A stretch of 64,000 nucleotides of DNA from Acinetobacter sp. ANC 4204 (GTDB lineage Bacteria > Pseudomonadota > Gammaproteobacteria > Pseudomonadales > Moraxellaceae), in contig NZ_NEFZ01000008.1 of the NCBI RefSeq assembly GCF_002135205.1, forward strand, positions 105,857-169,856. The letters run 5' to 3'. Every line of letters begins with the position of its first letter. The stretch's first letter is position 1. Position numbers and translations under genes: made by a program. The notes beneath the pieces were generated by a model. That model searched no databases. It had not been told where the DNA came from and saw only the letters and a program-made list of their open reading frames with translations. Of the stretch, positions 37,213 through 45,283 are shown in pieces.

Positions 37213-38516
37213 GTAAAATTGAACCCGGCACGTCTCACCTAAACCTACGTGCGCAAGTGATTCGCACACTTTTAGCTGTACAACAAGGTCAGTCTTTAGC
37301 AAGCGTGCTTCCTCAGCATTTGCTTAAAGTCGCCGATCGTGATCGCGCACTTTTTCATGAGTTAGTTCTCGGAACATTGCGCCAATGGTACGGCTTAAAA
37401 AGTATTACTTTGCCACTCTTGGTCAAACCGCTGAACAATGAAACAGTTGAAACCTGCCTCTATGTAGGCCTGTATCAGATTTTATGCACCCGTGTTGCAG
37501 ACCATGCAGCAATTTCAGAAACGGTGACTGCAGTCAAACAGCTCGGCTATCAAGCCTTAAGTGGTGTTGTCAATGCAATTCTTCGCCGTGTTTCACGTGA
37601 AACATCTGAATTTCAACACAGCTTAGAACAAGCACATGGCTTACCTAGCTGGCTATTTAAGCGCCTGAAAAAAGATTGGGGCGTCGACACACTTGAACAG
37701 CTTTGCCGTGACTTAAAAGGTGTTGCACCTCTAACCTTACGCACCAATGAGCGCGTGGTCAGCCGTGAAGAATACCTCGAAATTTTGACTGAAGAAGATA
37801 TTGATGCTCATGCCTGTCAGCTGTCTGAAGTAGGGATTGTTTTAGAACAAGCTGTACAGATTCCTGCACTCCCAGGATTTGAGCATGGTGGCTTTTCCGT
37901 TCAAGACGAACATGCGCAGCTCTGTGCAACGCTTTTGCCCAACTTAGCTGACAAATTCGTCGTTGATGCTTGTGCAGCACCTGGTGGCAAAACAGCACAC
38001 TTACTGGAAAAATATACACCGAAGAAACTCATCGCACTTGATCAGGATGCTAAACGGTTAGTCCGTGTGGCTGAAAACCTAGAACGGCTTGAGCTCAACC
38101 AATTCACCGAGGTTGAAATTCTCGCGGCCGACGCAACGACTTGGGAAACATCTGAACCTGTAGATTGCATCGTTTTAGATGCTCCATGTTCAGCCATTGG
38201 AGTGATGCGTCGCCATCCTGATATTCGTTTACTGCGCCAATCTACCGACATCCAGCAAACGGTTGAACTACAACAGCAGATCTTGGAACAGATGTGGAAA
38301 CAGCTGAAAGTTGGTGGCACCTTGTTGTATATCACCTGTTCAATTTTAAAAGCTGAAAATGAACAGCAGATGCAACATTTCTTCGCACAACATGCAGATG
38401 CCACAGAAGTGAAAATTCACGCAGATTGGGGTATTGAGCAGATTCACGGTCGTCAGCTTTTCCCGACACCTGACCATGGTGATGGTTTTTATTATTGCCG
38501 TATTGAAAAGATTTAA
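37209..38516 (+). CDS. rsmB: 16S rRNA m5C967 methyltransferase RsmB
   Basis: 435-residue rRNA methyltransferase. The N-terminal NusB-like RNA-binding domain covers about residues 10-145 (DRDRALFHELVLGTLRQWY). The catalytic domain has the SAM motif VDACAAPGGKTAHLLE (about 255-270), the motif IV cysteine in LDAPCSAIGVMRRHPD and the motif VI cysteine in YITCSILKAENEQQ, both needed for m5C formation. It overlaps fmt by four bases, the usual fmt-rsmB arrangement, and is followed by a terminator. Confidence 0.96.
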   Translation: MSKIEPGTSHLNLRAQVIRTLLAVQQGQSLASVLPQHLLKVADRDRALFHELVLGTLRQWYGLKSITLPLLVKPLNNETVETCLYVGLYQILCTRVADHAAISETVTAVKQLGYQALSGVVNAILRRVSRETSEFQHSLEQAHGLPSWLFKRLKKDWGVDTLEQLCRDLKGVAPLTLRTNERVVSREEYLEILTEEDIDAHACQLSEVGIVLEQAVQIPALPGFEHGGFSVQDEHAQLCATLLPNLADKFVVDACAAPGGKTAHLLEKYTPKKLIALDQDAKRLVRVAENLERLELNQFTEVEILAADATTWETSEPVDCIVLDAPCSAIGVMRRHPDIRLLRQSTDIQQTVELQQQILEQMWKQLKVGGTLLYITCSILKAENEQQMQHFFAQHADATEVKIHADWGIEQIHGRQLFPTPDHGDGFYYCRIEKI

Positions 38517-38518
38517 AT

Positions 38519-38550
38519 AAAAAAGGAGCCAAAATGGCTCCTTTTTTATT
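38519..38550. terminator. Bidirectional Rho-independent terminator after rsmB
   Basis: Arms AAAAGGAGCCA/TGGCTCCTTTT around a short A loop, with an A run on the left and a T run on the right. It can end fmt-rsmB on the plus strand and the long surface-protein operon on the minus strand. Confidence 0.93.
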
Positions 38551-38553
38551 GTG

Positions 38554-38570
38554 ATAAAATGCAAATCCCC
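38554..38570 (+). repeat. 17-base direct repeat, copy 2
   Basis: Identical to 36074-36090 (ATAAAATGCAAATCCCC); lies just after the rsmB terminator. Confidence 0.8.
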
Positions 38571-38625
38571 ATACCAATATGCACCGCAATCTTCGCGTTT
38601 TGTCTTGTTATAATACCGACCAAAC

Positions 38626-39177
38626 TTAAAGCGTACCGCAGTTCTCAGACAAATAGATCGCTTGATCCATCAGACGCTCTGCTGAGGCAAAAATCTCACG
38701 CGAATGACGCCAACCCAATTGACGGTACTCAGCAGCCGCCCAAACCAAATTCACTTCCGCTTGTGCCAGTTCTTTATAGGCACACTGAAACCCCGTTTGT
38801 ACTTTGATACGTTCAGCGCGCGTCCATAAATCATGACGCATGACTTGGGAAAACGGCAGTATTGCTGTTTCTACACTTAAATTTGCACGCGGATCTGCAT
38901 ATAAGATGTCTAAGACCTGTTGGTAAATCAATTCAATATTTTGACGTTTCGCTTTTGCACTATAGGCATGGTCAGCATAGCTCAGCCACGCTCGCGCTTT
39001 TTCTAACTGATATTTTTCTTTTATATCCGTTGCTTGCCCAAATGCACTTTGTAATTCTACATGCACCTGCTGCTGCGAAGCCTGATAGGTTGAAGGATCT
39101 GGGGCTTCGCTAGCATGTGTCAGCACAACACCCACTGCTGTCAGCCATAACAGATGCTTAGTCGCGACTCTCAACAT
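38626..39177 (-). CDS. Exported helical partner protein of the 2004-aa surface protein
   Basis: 183-residue protein with a signal peptide (MLRVATKHLLWLTAVGVVLTHA). The mature part is almost wholly helical: LEKARAWLSYADHAYSAKA, then LWTRAERIKVQTGFQCAYKE and AQAEVNLVWAAAEYRQLGWRH. It resembles, from memory, the N-terminal helical domain found before the peptidoglycan-binding domain of some OmpA-family proteins (pattern FQC...AEVELV...EYxQxGWRH), but here that binding domain is missing. Two cysteines remain (FQCAYK and ENCGTL), able to pair. The ATG shares a base with the stop of the 2004-aa gene (TAATG), so translation is coupled. A periplasmic partner role is inferred. Confidence 0.72.
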   Translation of the reverse strand: MLRVATKHLLWLTAVGVVLTHASEAPDPSTYQASQQQVHVELQSAFGQATDIKEKYQLEKARAWLSYADHAYSAKAKRQNIELIYQQVLDILYADPRANLSVETAILPFSQVMRHDLWTRAERIKVQTGFQCAYKELAQAEVNLVWAAAEYRQLGWRHSREIFASAERLMDQAIYLSENCGTL

Positions 39178-42100
39178 TATTTTGGCTCCAAAGCTTTATT
39201 GACTGAGGTTTTATTTTTATTAAATAAGTTTTCGTCAAACTTGAAGCGGAAGCGGAAATATGCGCCATCCATCGTTGTATCACTATCAATTAAATCTTTA
39301 TCTTGATAGCCAACAAAGTTATACCCCCCAGAAACCCAAAGATTCGCTGCCAGTAGATAACCGACTTCCACTCCAGCCATATATTTGGTTCCATCCGAAA
39401 CACTATTCCACATTACTCCAGCATTGACACCTGCATCCCAACGCTCATTAATGTCATACATAAACCGGCTGTTGAGCATTTGCGTCATACCACTGGTTTG
39501 TAGAAGATCATAGGTTTCATCGAGGTATTTAACAGCATATTGCCCTGATAAATGAATAGAACGTGTTGGGTGATAATTCATATGATGAGACATGATATAA
39601 ACATTACGTTCATACGGATCATCAAGCGTTGTTTCATTCTTTTCATAGCGATATTCAATTTTGCTCAATGAGTCAAAACGATTGGTCGCCAAATCACGAT
39701 ATGCAGCACCAACCTGAACACGATCAATGATGCGATCGCCAGAGTCCGCAGACTTATTGTCGGTAATGTTCAGTACATTCTTAGCCAATAAAGTCACTTC
39801 GTCTGAATACTTGTACGCGGTACCTAAAGTATTTAAATAACTATCACTTTGATTCGACCAACGCCCTTCTATGCGTGCCACATTTTTCCAGCGTGGATTA
39901 GACAGATGTTCAAAGCCGAAGGTTGCCGCAGTTGACTCTAAAGAATTTTTATTTTCACCCTCAAACACTTTCACTTTTTCAAAGCTGGTATTAAAGAATA
40001 GGCCTTCTTTGAGCTGCCAACGGTTACGCACCCCCATCGCGGCTTCAGCTTCACGTGCACTCATACCATCACGTACACGGTATTCACTGAATACTGAACC
40101 ATCACGCATGTATTCGCTATCTAAACCAAAAACGGTCGTATTACGTTTTTGCGTGTCATTGAGTTCGTATAATCCACCAATACTTGAAATGAACTCATGG
40201 CGCGCATAGGCATGAATATTTTTATAGACTTGAGCATCACCACCAACAGCAAATACACGGCGGTCACTATCAGCGATATCTTGCTCATATTCTAAGAAAG
40301 CACTTGAGCCATCAAAAGGGAGCGCTGTTTTCAATTTAGCGCGAACCGTAGTACCGTCATACGGCGTTTCAACACTTTGCGTTGAAGCACTCGCTGCACT
40401 CGCCGATTCGTTATAATACCGTGTACCCAGTTCCAAGCTCACTATGCGGTTAATTGCTTTTTCAATTGACGCACTGACGCCATAACGGATACCTTCGTTG
40501 GCAATATCTTCAGTCCGTACTGCTTCAACACGTAAAATCCCAAATTGATCTAAACGTGCATTCAGTTTCACTGCGCTTTCTTTGCGTCCTGAACTAATCG
40601 AAGATGCGGCGTTACGGAAGTTTTCATCCGCCTGTTGATGGTAAGCCCGTAAATCAACCTTGTCATTTTTGTAATCAAGTTCAACGCGAGCTGCGGTGCC
40701 ATCGCCAGATTTGTCTGTACTATTTGATGCATTCACATCGGTTAATTGATCAAGGTTTAACGCATCGTGATCAGAGTAGGCATATTCCGCAATGAGTTTA
40801 GTTTTATCATTCCAACGAATCACGGTATTGGCACTGGCAATTTTCTCTTGATCCATTGGATCATCATTTTGCACATAAGAACCACCCACCGTCACTTTAT
40901 CATTCAGCTTATAACGACCATTCACACCTGCAACTGTATATTCTTTACCACCTTGGTCAGACTCAACCGTGATACGTAAATAAACAGGGTTCAGGTTCTC
41001 ATCAATGCTGCTTAAAGGTGAAGTCAGGTAAATACTGTTGGTATAGGTATCAACTTCATAGTCACTAAAACGGGTTAATGTGCGCTGTGAAATAATCAAG
41101 CCAGGATTGTTACGATCACGGACTATCACTTCCACTTTTTCACTATTTTCTAAAATATCGTCACTATCTATACCCAAAGAGTACGGACCAGAAACCCCCA
41201 TTGCGCGCAATTCATTCACGATTTGCGTTGCATTGGTACGAGCTGCAAAACCAGAAACTTGGTAACGCTCCCCTTCAGCAGTAGACTTCAGACCTGTCAA
41301 TGAACGGCTATACTGGCCCAATGAAAGCCCTTCATCGTTTTCTGTACGTGTGACATAGTCACCATACATCGCATAAGAGCGGCCTTTATCTACACGGACA
41401 TAAAGTTTACTGGTAGATTGCGCATCAAAACCTTTGGCAGATGCATCACCATACACGGGATAATATTCATCTGGACGAATATCACGAAATAAGCGCTGAT
41501 TATTTTCTTTGCTTGAGTCATAAGCCAAAGTCAGTAAATAATCCCCACGCACTTTTCCTTTCAGGAACAATGCGGCGCGACCACGAATGGCCGTTTCACC
41601 ATCGCCTGAACTGGATAAATCATTCAGTTCTTCTTCAAAGCCATCTTGAGTCGAGCTTTTCGACAGATTTTTTGGGTCGAACTTATTCAGTGCAAATGAA
41701 CCTTCGATAATCCCGGCAACTAACATTGGACGCAGTTCCGCCAAGAAATGTACAGGTACAGTCTGTTCATAAATACCACTACGAATACGTAGCACACCTG
41801 AACCCGCTTCTAATGGCGCGAGTACTGGAACAACAATAGAACCGCCTTCTGCAAAAACTTGAATACCCGGTTTATCAGGGTCTAAATCTTTGAGCTGAAT
41901 CGTGCCTACCGATGTTTCTATAGTGATAGGGGTACGCGTTGCAACAGGCGTGCCATTACGATCCAGAATCTTCACTACAACTTGATAAACGTCCTTACCA
42001 TTGGCATAGACCACTTGCTCTACAGACTGTGTGGCCAATTGGCTCATTGCATCGGGTGCAATCACAGTCAATTGCTGTTGGTCACGTAAATTGCCAAAGC

Positions 42101-45100
42101 TGTCGTACTGACGCACAGAAACCGTATTTTTTCCTGCCGTAAGTGGCACACCAATAAAATCTAAACCCGCAACGCCATGCTCTTGATAGGTGGCTTTTTT
42201 ACCAATGCGTTTTTCCGAAATTTGCTCGTCATTGACAAACAAACGGATATCCGTACCTAAAGCACCTTTCACCTGAATGGTGGCTTGTTGGGCTGGCAAG
42301 ACTTGTTGTTCTTTTAGATTCAAAATGGCAAGTTGGTTCGATTCAGAACGTTGTAATTCCTGTTCTAAATCTAAAATTACAGGCGCTTTAACTGGTTCAA
42401 GCTGAACCGTTTTCACATCTTTAATCTGTTCTTTTTTATATTCAATATTACAGTTTGCCGAAGCTCCAGAAGCACTAATACAACCACTGGCAGGTTGACC
42501 TTGAACATCGGTCACATAACTGCTGAGCGGATCTACCGTTAAGTCCTGACGTAAAGTTTGTTCAAGTGCATCCAGTTGCGCATCAATTTTGCTACGGCGT
42601 GCCTCAATTTGTGTAGCCAAAGCTTGGCTACATTCACCCGCAGTATCCGCAATCGCAAAATCGGCACGGTGTAATTCGCCACGTTTTAAATCGACAAAAC
42701 GGCTGGCAGGATCACCGGCTTGACGGTTACTAATCAGTACCAATTCAGCATTATTCGGTAAAGTGGTATTGTCGACTTTCAGCACATGCGTAATGGGCTT
42801 AATGCCATAGAAGTTATATTTCCCTTCACGATCAGTGACCACAAAGTTCCCATCTTCCATGTAAATACGAACGCCTGGTACGCCCAGCTCACCTGCATCT
42901 TGCACACCGTTGCGGTTACAGTCGGTAAAGACTTTACCCACCACAAAACCATCTGGACTAAATACTCCAGGCGTAACCTTAACCGCCGCACGTGCTTCAT
43001 TTGAAGTCGTATTTTTATTGTCCTGCGCATAAACACGGTTAATCCCATCGCCACTTAAAGCATTTGGGCCAATGTATACACGGTATTGAATCTTCGCTTC
43101 TTGTTTCGGTGTCAGTGTCCCTAAACCTAAAGTTAAATAAGGACCTTTGCCACCCTGTGGGTCGTTACTCTTTTGACCATTGACACGCGTAGTGCCTGAT
43201 ACATACACAAAGCCACGTGGCAGAGTATCTTTCATATCGACATCATATAGCGTTGAGTCACCCATATTGGCAACCGTTACCATATAATCTTTAAAGTCAC
43301 CAATTTCAGCCGTTTTATCGCCCACCACTTCTTTCTTGATGACCAGTTTGTCATTAATTGGCGTCACAATATCAACAGGGTCAATTGGGATATCAATATT
43401 AAGTGCCGCATCACCCGTTTTTAAGGTGAAGTTTCCGCCATAAGACCATGACGCATCAACTACGCGATTGTTAAAATTGTTATATACCGTTTTATCGCTG
43501 GTAAATTTATAGCTGGTTCCACCCGCAATCGTTGAGGTGTCGATATATAAACTATAAGTACCATTCTCGACATAAGGATAAACAAACTCACCATCGCTAT
43601 TGGTGACTTGCGTTGCAGGAATAGCAACTTTGTCCCCTGTCGTTTCATCTAGTTTATAAGCGACATTGTCAGCAGGCTTACCATTGGCATCCAATAATGT
43701 CACGGTTGCACCCGCAACAGGTTGATTGGTTTTCGCGTCAAAAACCACACCATATGGATCAATCAACACATTGGTATCGACATCACTGATACTGGCCGTA
43801 GAATTACCATTTTCATCTAAACAATCAGTTAAACTCACCAGCACTTGATCGCGCTTAACCGTCTGTAAAATTTGGTCATTTTGTATTGCAGTTGCAGATT
43901 CCTGCGTTGCTAAAGAGAACCGAAATATGCCTGTATTGATACCTGTTTCAATACCTTGTACGTATTCAATATCACCCGTTTTCGTCGACTGAACTTTAAT
44001 TTTAACTTTATCGGCACTGCTACGTGTTGCATTACACATGGCACTATTTGCTGCGATATACAACGGCTTGCTTAAACTACCTGTTGCTAAAATACTGGAA
44101 TAATCTTTGCTGTTATTACTGATGGAAGAACTTCCCCCCACAGTCGTCACGACTTCATTCGACAGCGTTTTTTTAATATTTGAAACTAAGCCATGCTCGA
44201 CACTAAAGATATTGGAAATCGAGGTACGACTAATATTCGAGTTCATGGTCACAACCAATTCGACACTTTCAGTCGCATTGGCTGCTAAAGCCTGCGGATA
44301 AGCCACCACCAAGGTATTGATGAGTGATTTATCGTTCGGAATCTGCTGGGTAAATTTATCTTGCCCTAATGGATATAAAATCAAGGCATTGGAATTATTT
44401 GCTTTTGCCGATTTAAACGTGGTGTTGGCAGGTAAATCATCTAATAACACCACTGCATTGATGGTCTGTCCATCGACCTCAATCGGTTTTGTACCCGAAT
44501 TACGTGCAGAGGTATTTTTAATATTTAAGGTATAAGTTAAATCGTAAGACTGCCCAGCTTGTGGTTCAAAACTGCTTTTATTTACAGATTTGGTTGCGAT
44601 GAGCTGTGGCAAGAAACTCACCAATCCATTCACTGCATCAGCAACTACTGTAGGCTCTTGAATGACATAAGCACGAAGTGGCAGATCAACGTTTTGACTG
44701 TCTTTTAAACTAGTTGATGAGTCTGCAACGACCCATAAGTCAACTTTTTGACCACTTTCTAAAGTGAGATGCCCCGTTACCAATAAGTCTGAACGATCAA
44801 ACTCACCATTTTGGTTACTGTCGACATATATTTTTATATTGGATAATTCTGCAACCGAAGTAGGATCAATTGAAATCTCGGCTTGCGCATTACTATGGTT
44901 GGTTAACGTATTTAACCAAATGACTTTATCACCCGCATTGATTTCTTGTCGCGCAGGTGAAGTCAGACTAATCACGTACTGTGGTGTAATCGTGACTTGA
45001 ACAGTATTTGAAACGGCCTGACCAATCAAACCGTCCCTTTGTACAAAACTTGCATACGCAGTATTGGTAATATTTTGCCCAGCAGCAGGCATCACAGCAT

Positions 45101-45191
45101 AAGCGTGATTTACCAAAGCCATAGCGGTCGCTAAGCTTGAGAAAATAAGCTTGATCTTATGATTCTGTAACGGCTGAACTCGTTTAATCAC
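39177..45191 (-). CDS. Giant DUF11/SdrD-B-like protein with C-terminal outer-membrane barrel-like region
   Basis: 2004-residue envelope protein. I use the GTG at 45191, seven bases after GGGG, giving a signal peptide of 32 residues ending NHAYA; an earlier TTG lacks a ribosome site. The N-terminus shares the cluster signature (PAAGQNITNTAYASF). DUF11-type domains follow (for example IGDFKDYMVTVANMGDSTLY, about residues 620-640), then an SdrD-B-like domain (VFTDCNRNGVQDAGELGVPG, about 750), invasin-like Ig domains (about 950-1140) and, from about 1150, amphipathic strands with LFRDIRPDEYYPVYGD, ending in YFRFRFKFDENLF. The last 850 residues look like an outer-membrane barrel. It may anchor or export the neighbouring proteins; that is inference. 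Confidence 0.8.
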   Translation of the reverse strand: MIKRVQPLQNHKIKLIFSSLATAMALVNHAYAVMPAAGQNITNTAYASFVQRDGLIGQAVSNTVQVTITPQYVISLTSPARQEINAGDKVIWLNTLTNHSNAQAEISIDPTSVAELSNIKIYVDSNQNGEFDRSDLLVTGHLTLESGQKVDLWVVADSSTSLKDSQNVDLPLRAYVIQEPTVVADAVNGLVSFLPQLIATKSVNKSSFEPQAGQSYDLTYTLNIKNTSARNSGTKPIEVDGQTINAVVLLDDLPANTTFKSAKANNSNALILYPLGQDKFTQQIPNDKSLINTLVVAYPQALAANATESVELVVTMNSNISRTSISNIFSVEHGLVSNIKKTLSNEVVTTVGGSSSISNNSKDYSSILATGSLSKPLYIAANSAMCNATRSSADKVKIKVQSTKTGDIEYVQGIETGINTGIFRFSLATQESATAIQNDQILQTVKRDQVLVSLTDCLDENGNSTASISDVDTNVLIDPYGVVFDAKTNQPVAGATVTLLDANGKPADNVAYKLDETTGDKVAIPATQVTNSDGEFVYPYVENGTYSLYIDTSTIAGGTSYKFTSDKTVYNNFNNRVVDASWSYGGNFTLKTGDAALNIDIPIDPVDIVTPINDKLVIKKEVVGDKTAEIGDFKDYMVTVANMGDSTLYDVDMKDTLPRGFVYVSGTTRVNGQKSNDPQGGKGPYLTLGLGTLTPKQEAKIQYRVYIGPNALSGDGINRVYAQDNKNTTSNEARAAVKVTPGVFSPDGFVVGKVFTDCNRNGVQDAGELGVPGVRIYMEDGNFVVTDREGKYNFYGIKPITHVLKVDNTTLPNNAELVLISNRQAGDPASRFVDLKRGELHRADFAIADTAGECSQALATQIEARRSKIDAQLDALEQTLRQDLTVDPLSSYVTDVQGQPASGCISASGASANCNIEYKKEQIKDVKTVQLEPVKAPVILDLEQELQRSESNQLAILNLKEQQVLPAQQATIQVKGALGTDIRLFVNDEQISEKRIGKKATYQEHGVAGLDFIGVPLTAGKNTVSVRQYDSFGNLRDQQQLTVIAPDAMSQLATQSVEQVVYANGKDVYQVVVKILDRNGTPVATRTPITIETSVGTIQLKDLDPDKPGIQVFAEGGSIVVPVLAPLEAGSGVLRIRSGIYEQTVPVHFLAELRPMLVAGIIEGSFALNKFDPKNLSKSSTQDGFEEELNDLSSSGDGETAIRGRAALFLKGKVRGDYLLTLAYDSSKENNQRLFRDIRPDEYYPVYGDASAKGFDAQSTSKLYVRVDKGRSYAMYGDYVTRTENDEGLSLGQYSRSLTGLKSTAEGERYQVSGFAARTNATQIVNELRAMGVSGPYSLGIDSDDILENSEKVEVIVRDRNNPGLIISQRTLTRFSDYEVDTYTNSIYLTSPLSSIDENLNPVYLRITVESDQGGKEYTVAGVNGRYKLNDKVTVGGSYVQNDDPMDQEKIASANTVIRWNDKTKLIAEYAYSDHDALNLDQLTDVNASNSTDKSGDGTAARVELDYKNDKVDLRAYHQQADENFRNAASSISSGRKESAVKLNARLDQFGILRVEAVRTEDIANEGIRYGVSASIEKAINRIVSLELGTRYYNESASAASASTQSVETPYDGTTVRAKLKTALPFDGSSAFLEYEQDIADSDRRVFAVGGDAQVYKNIHAYARHEFISSIGGLYELNDTQKRNTTVFGLDSEYMRDGSVFSEYRVRDGMSAREAEAAMGVRNRWQLKEGLFFNTSFEKVKVFEGENKNSLESTAATFGFEHLSNPRWKNVARIEGRWSNQSDSYLNTLGTAYKYSDEVTLLAKNVLNITDNKSADSGDRIIDRVQVGAAYRDLATNRFDSLSKIEYRYEKNETTLDDPYERNVYIMSHHMNYHPTRSIHLSGQYAVKYLDETYDLLQTSGMTQMLNSRFMYDINERWDAGVNAGVMWNSVSDGTKYMAGVEVGYLLAANLWVSGGYNFVGYQDKDLIDSDTTMDGAYFRFRFKFDENLFNKNKTSVNKALEPK

Positions 45192-45227
45192 GAAAATACC
45201 CCAATACCGAGCAAAAGCAAATGAATG

Positions 45228-45253
45228 GGATAGGCACGAAAAAATGCCTATCC
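45228..45253. promoter_or_regulatory. Hairpin in the gap before the 2004-aa gene
   Basis: Perfect 9-base arms GGATAGGCA/TGCCTATCC around an A-rich 8-base loop, in the 92 bases between the 908-aa and 2004-aa genes. No T run follows on either strand. It could be an mRNA processing or stability element that sets the ratio of the two products. Confidence 0.7.
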
Positions 45254-45283
45254 ACAAAAGTTGTTATTAATGTTATGGCTTAA

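Noticed and set aside
40604..41265. Several plus-strand frames antisense to the 2004-aa gene
   Set aside because: All are shadows of the long gene, lacking ribosome sites and family patterns.
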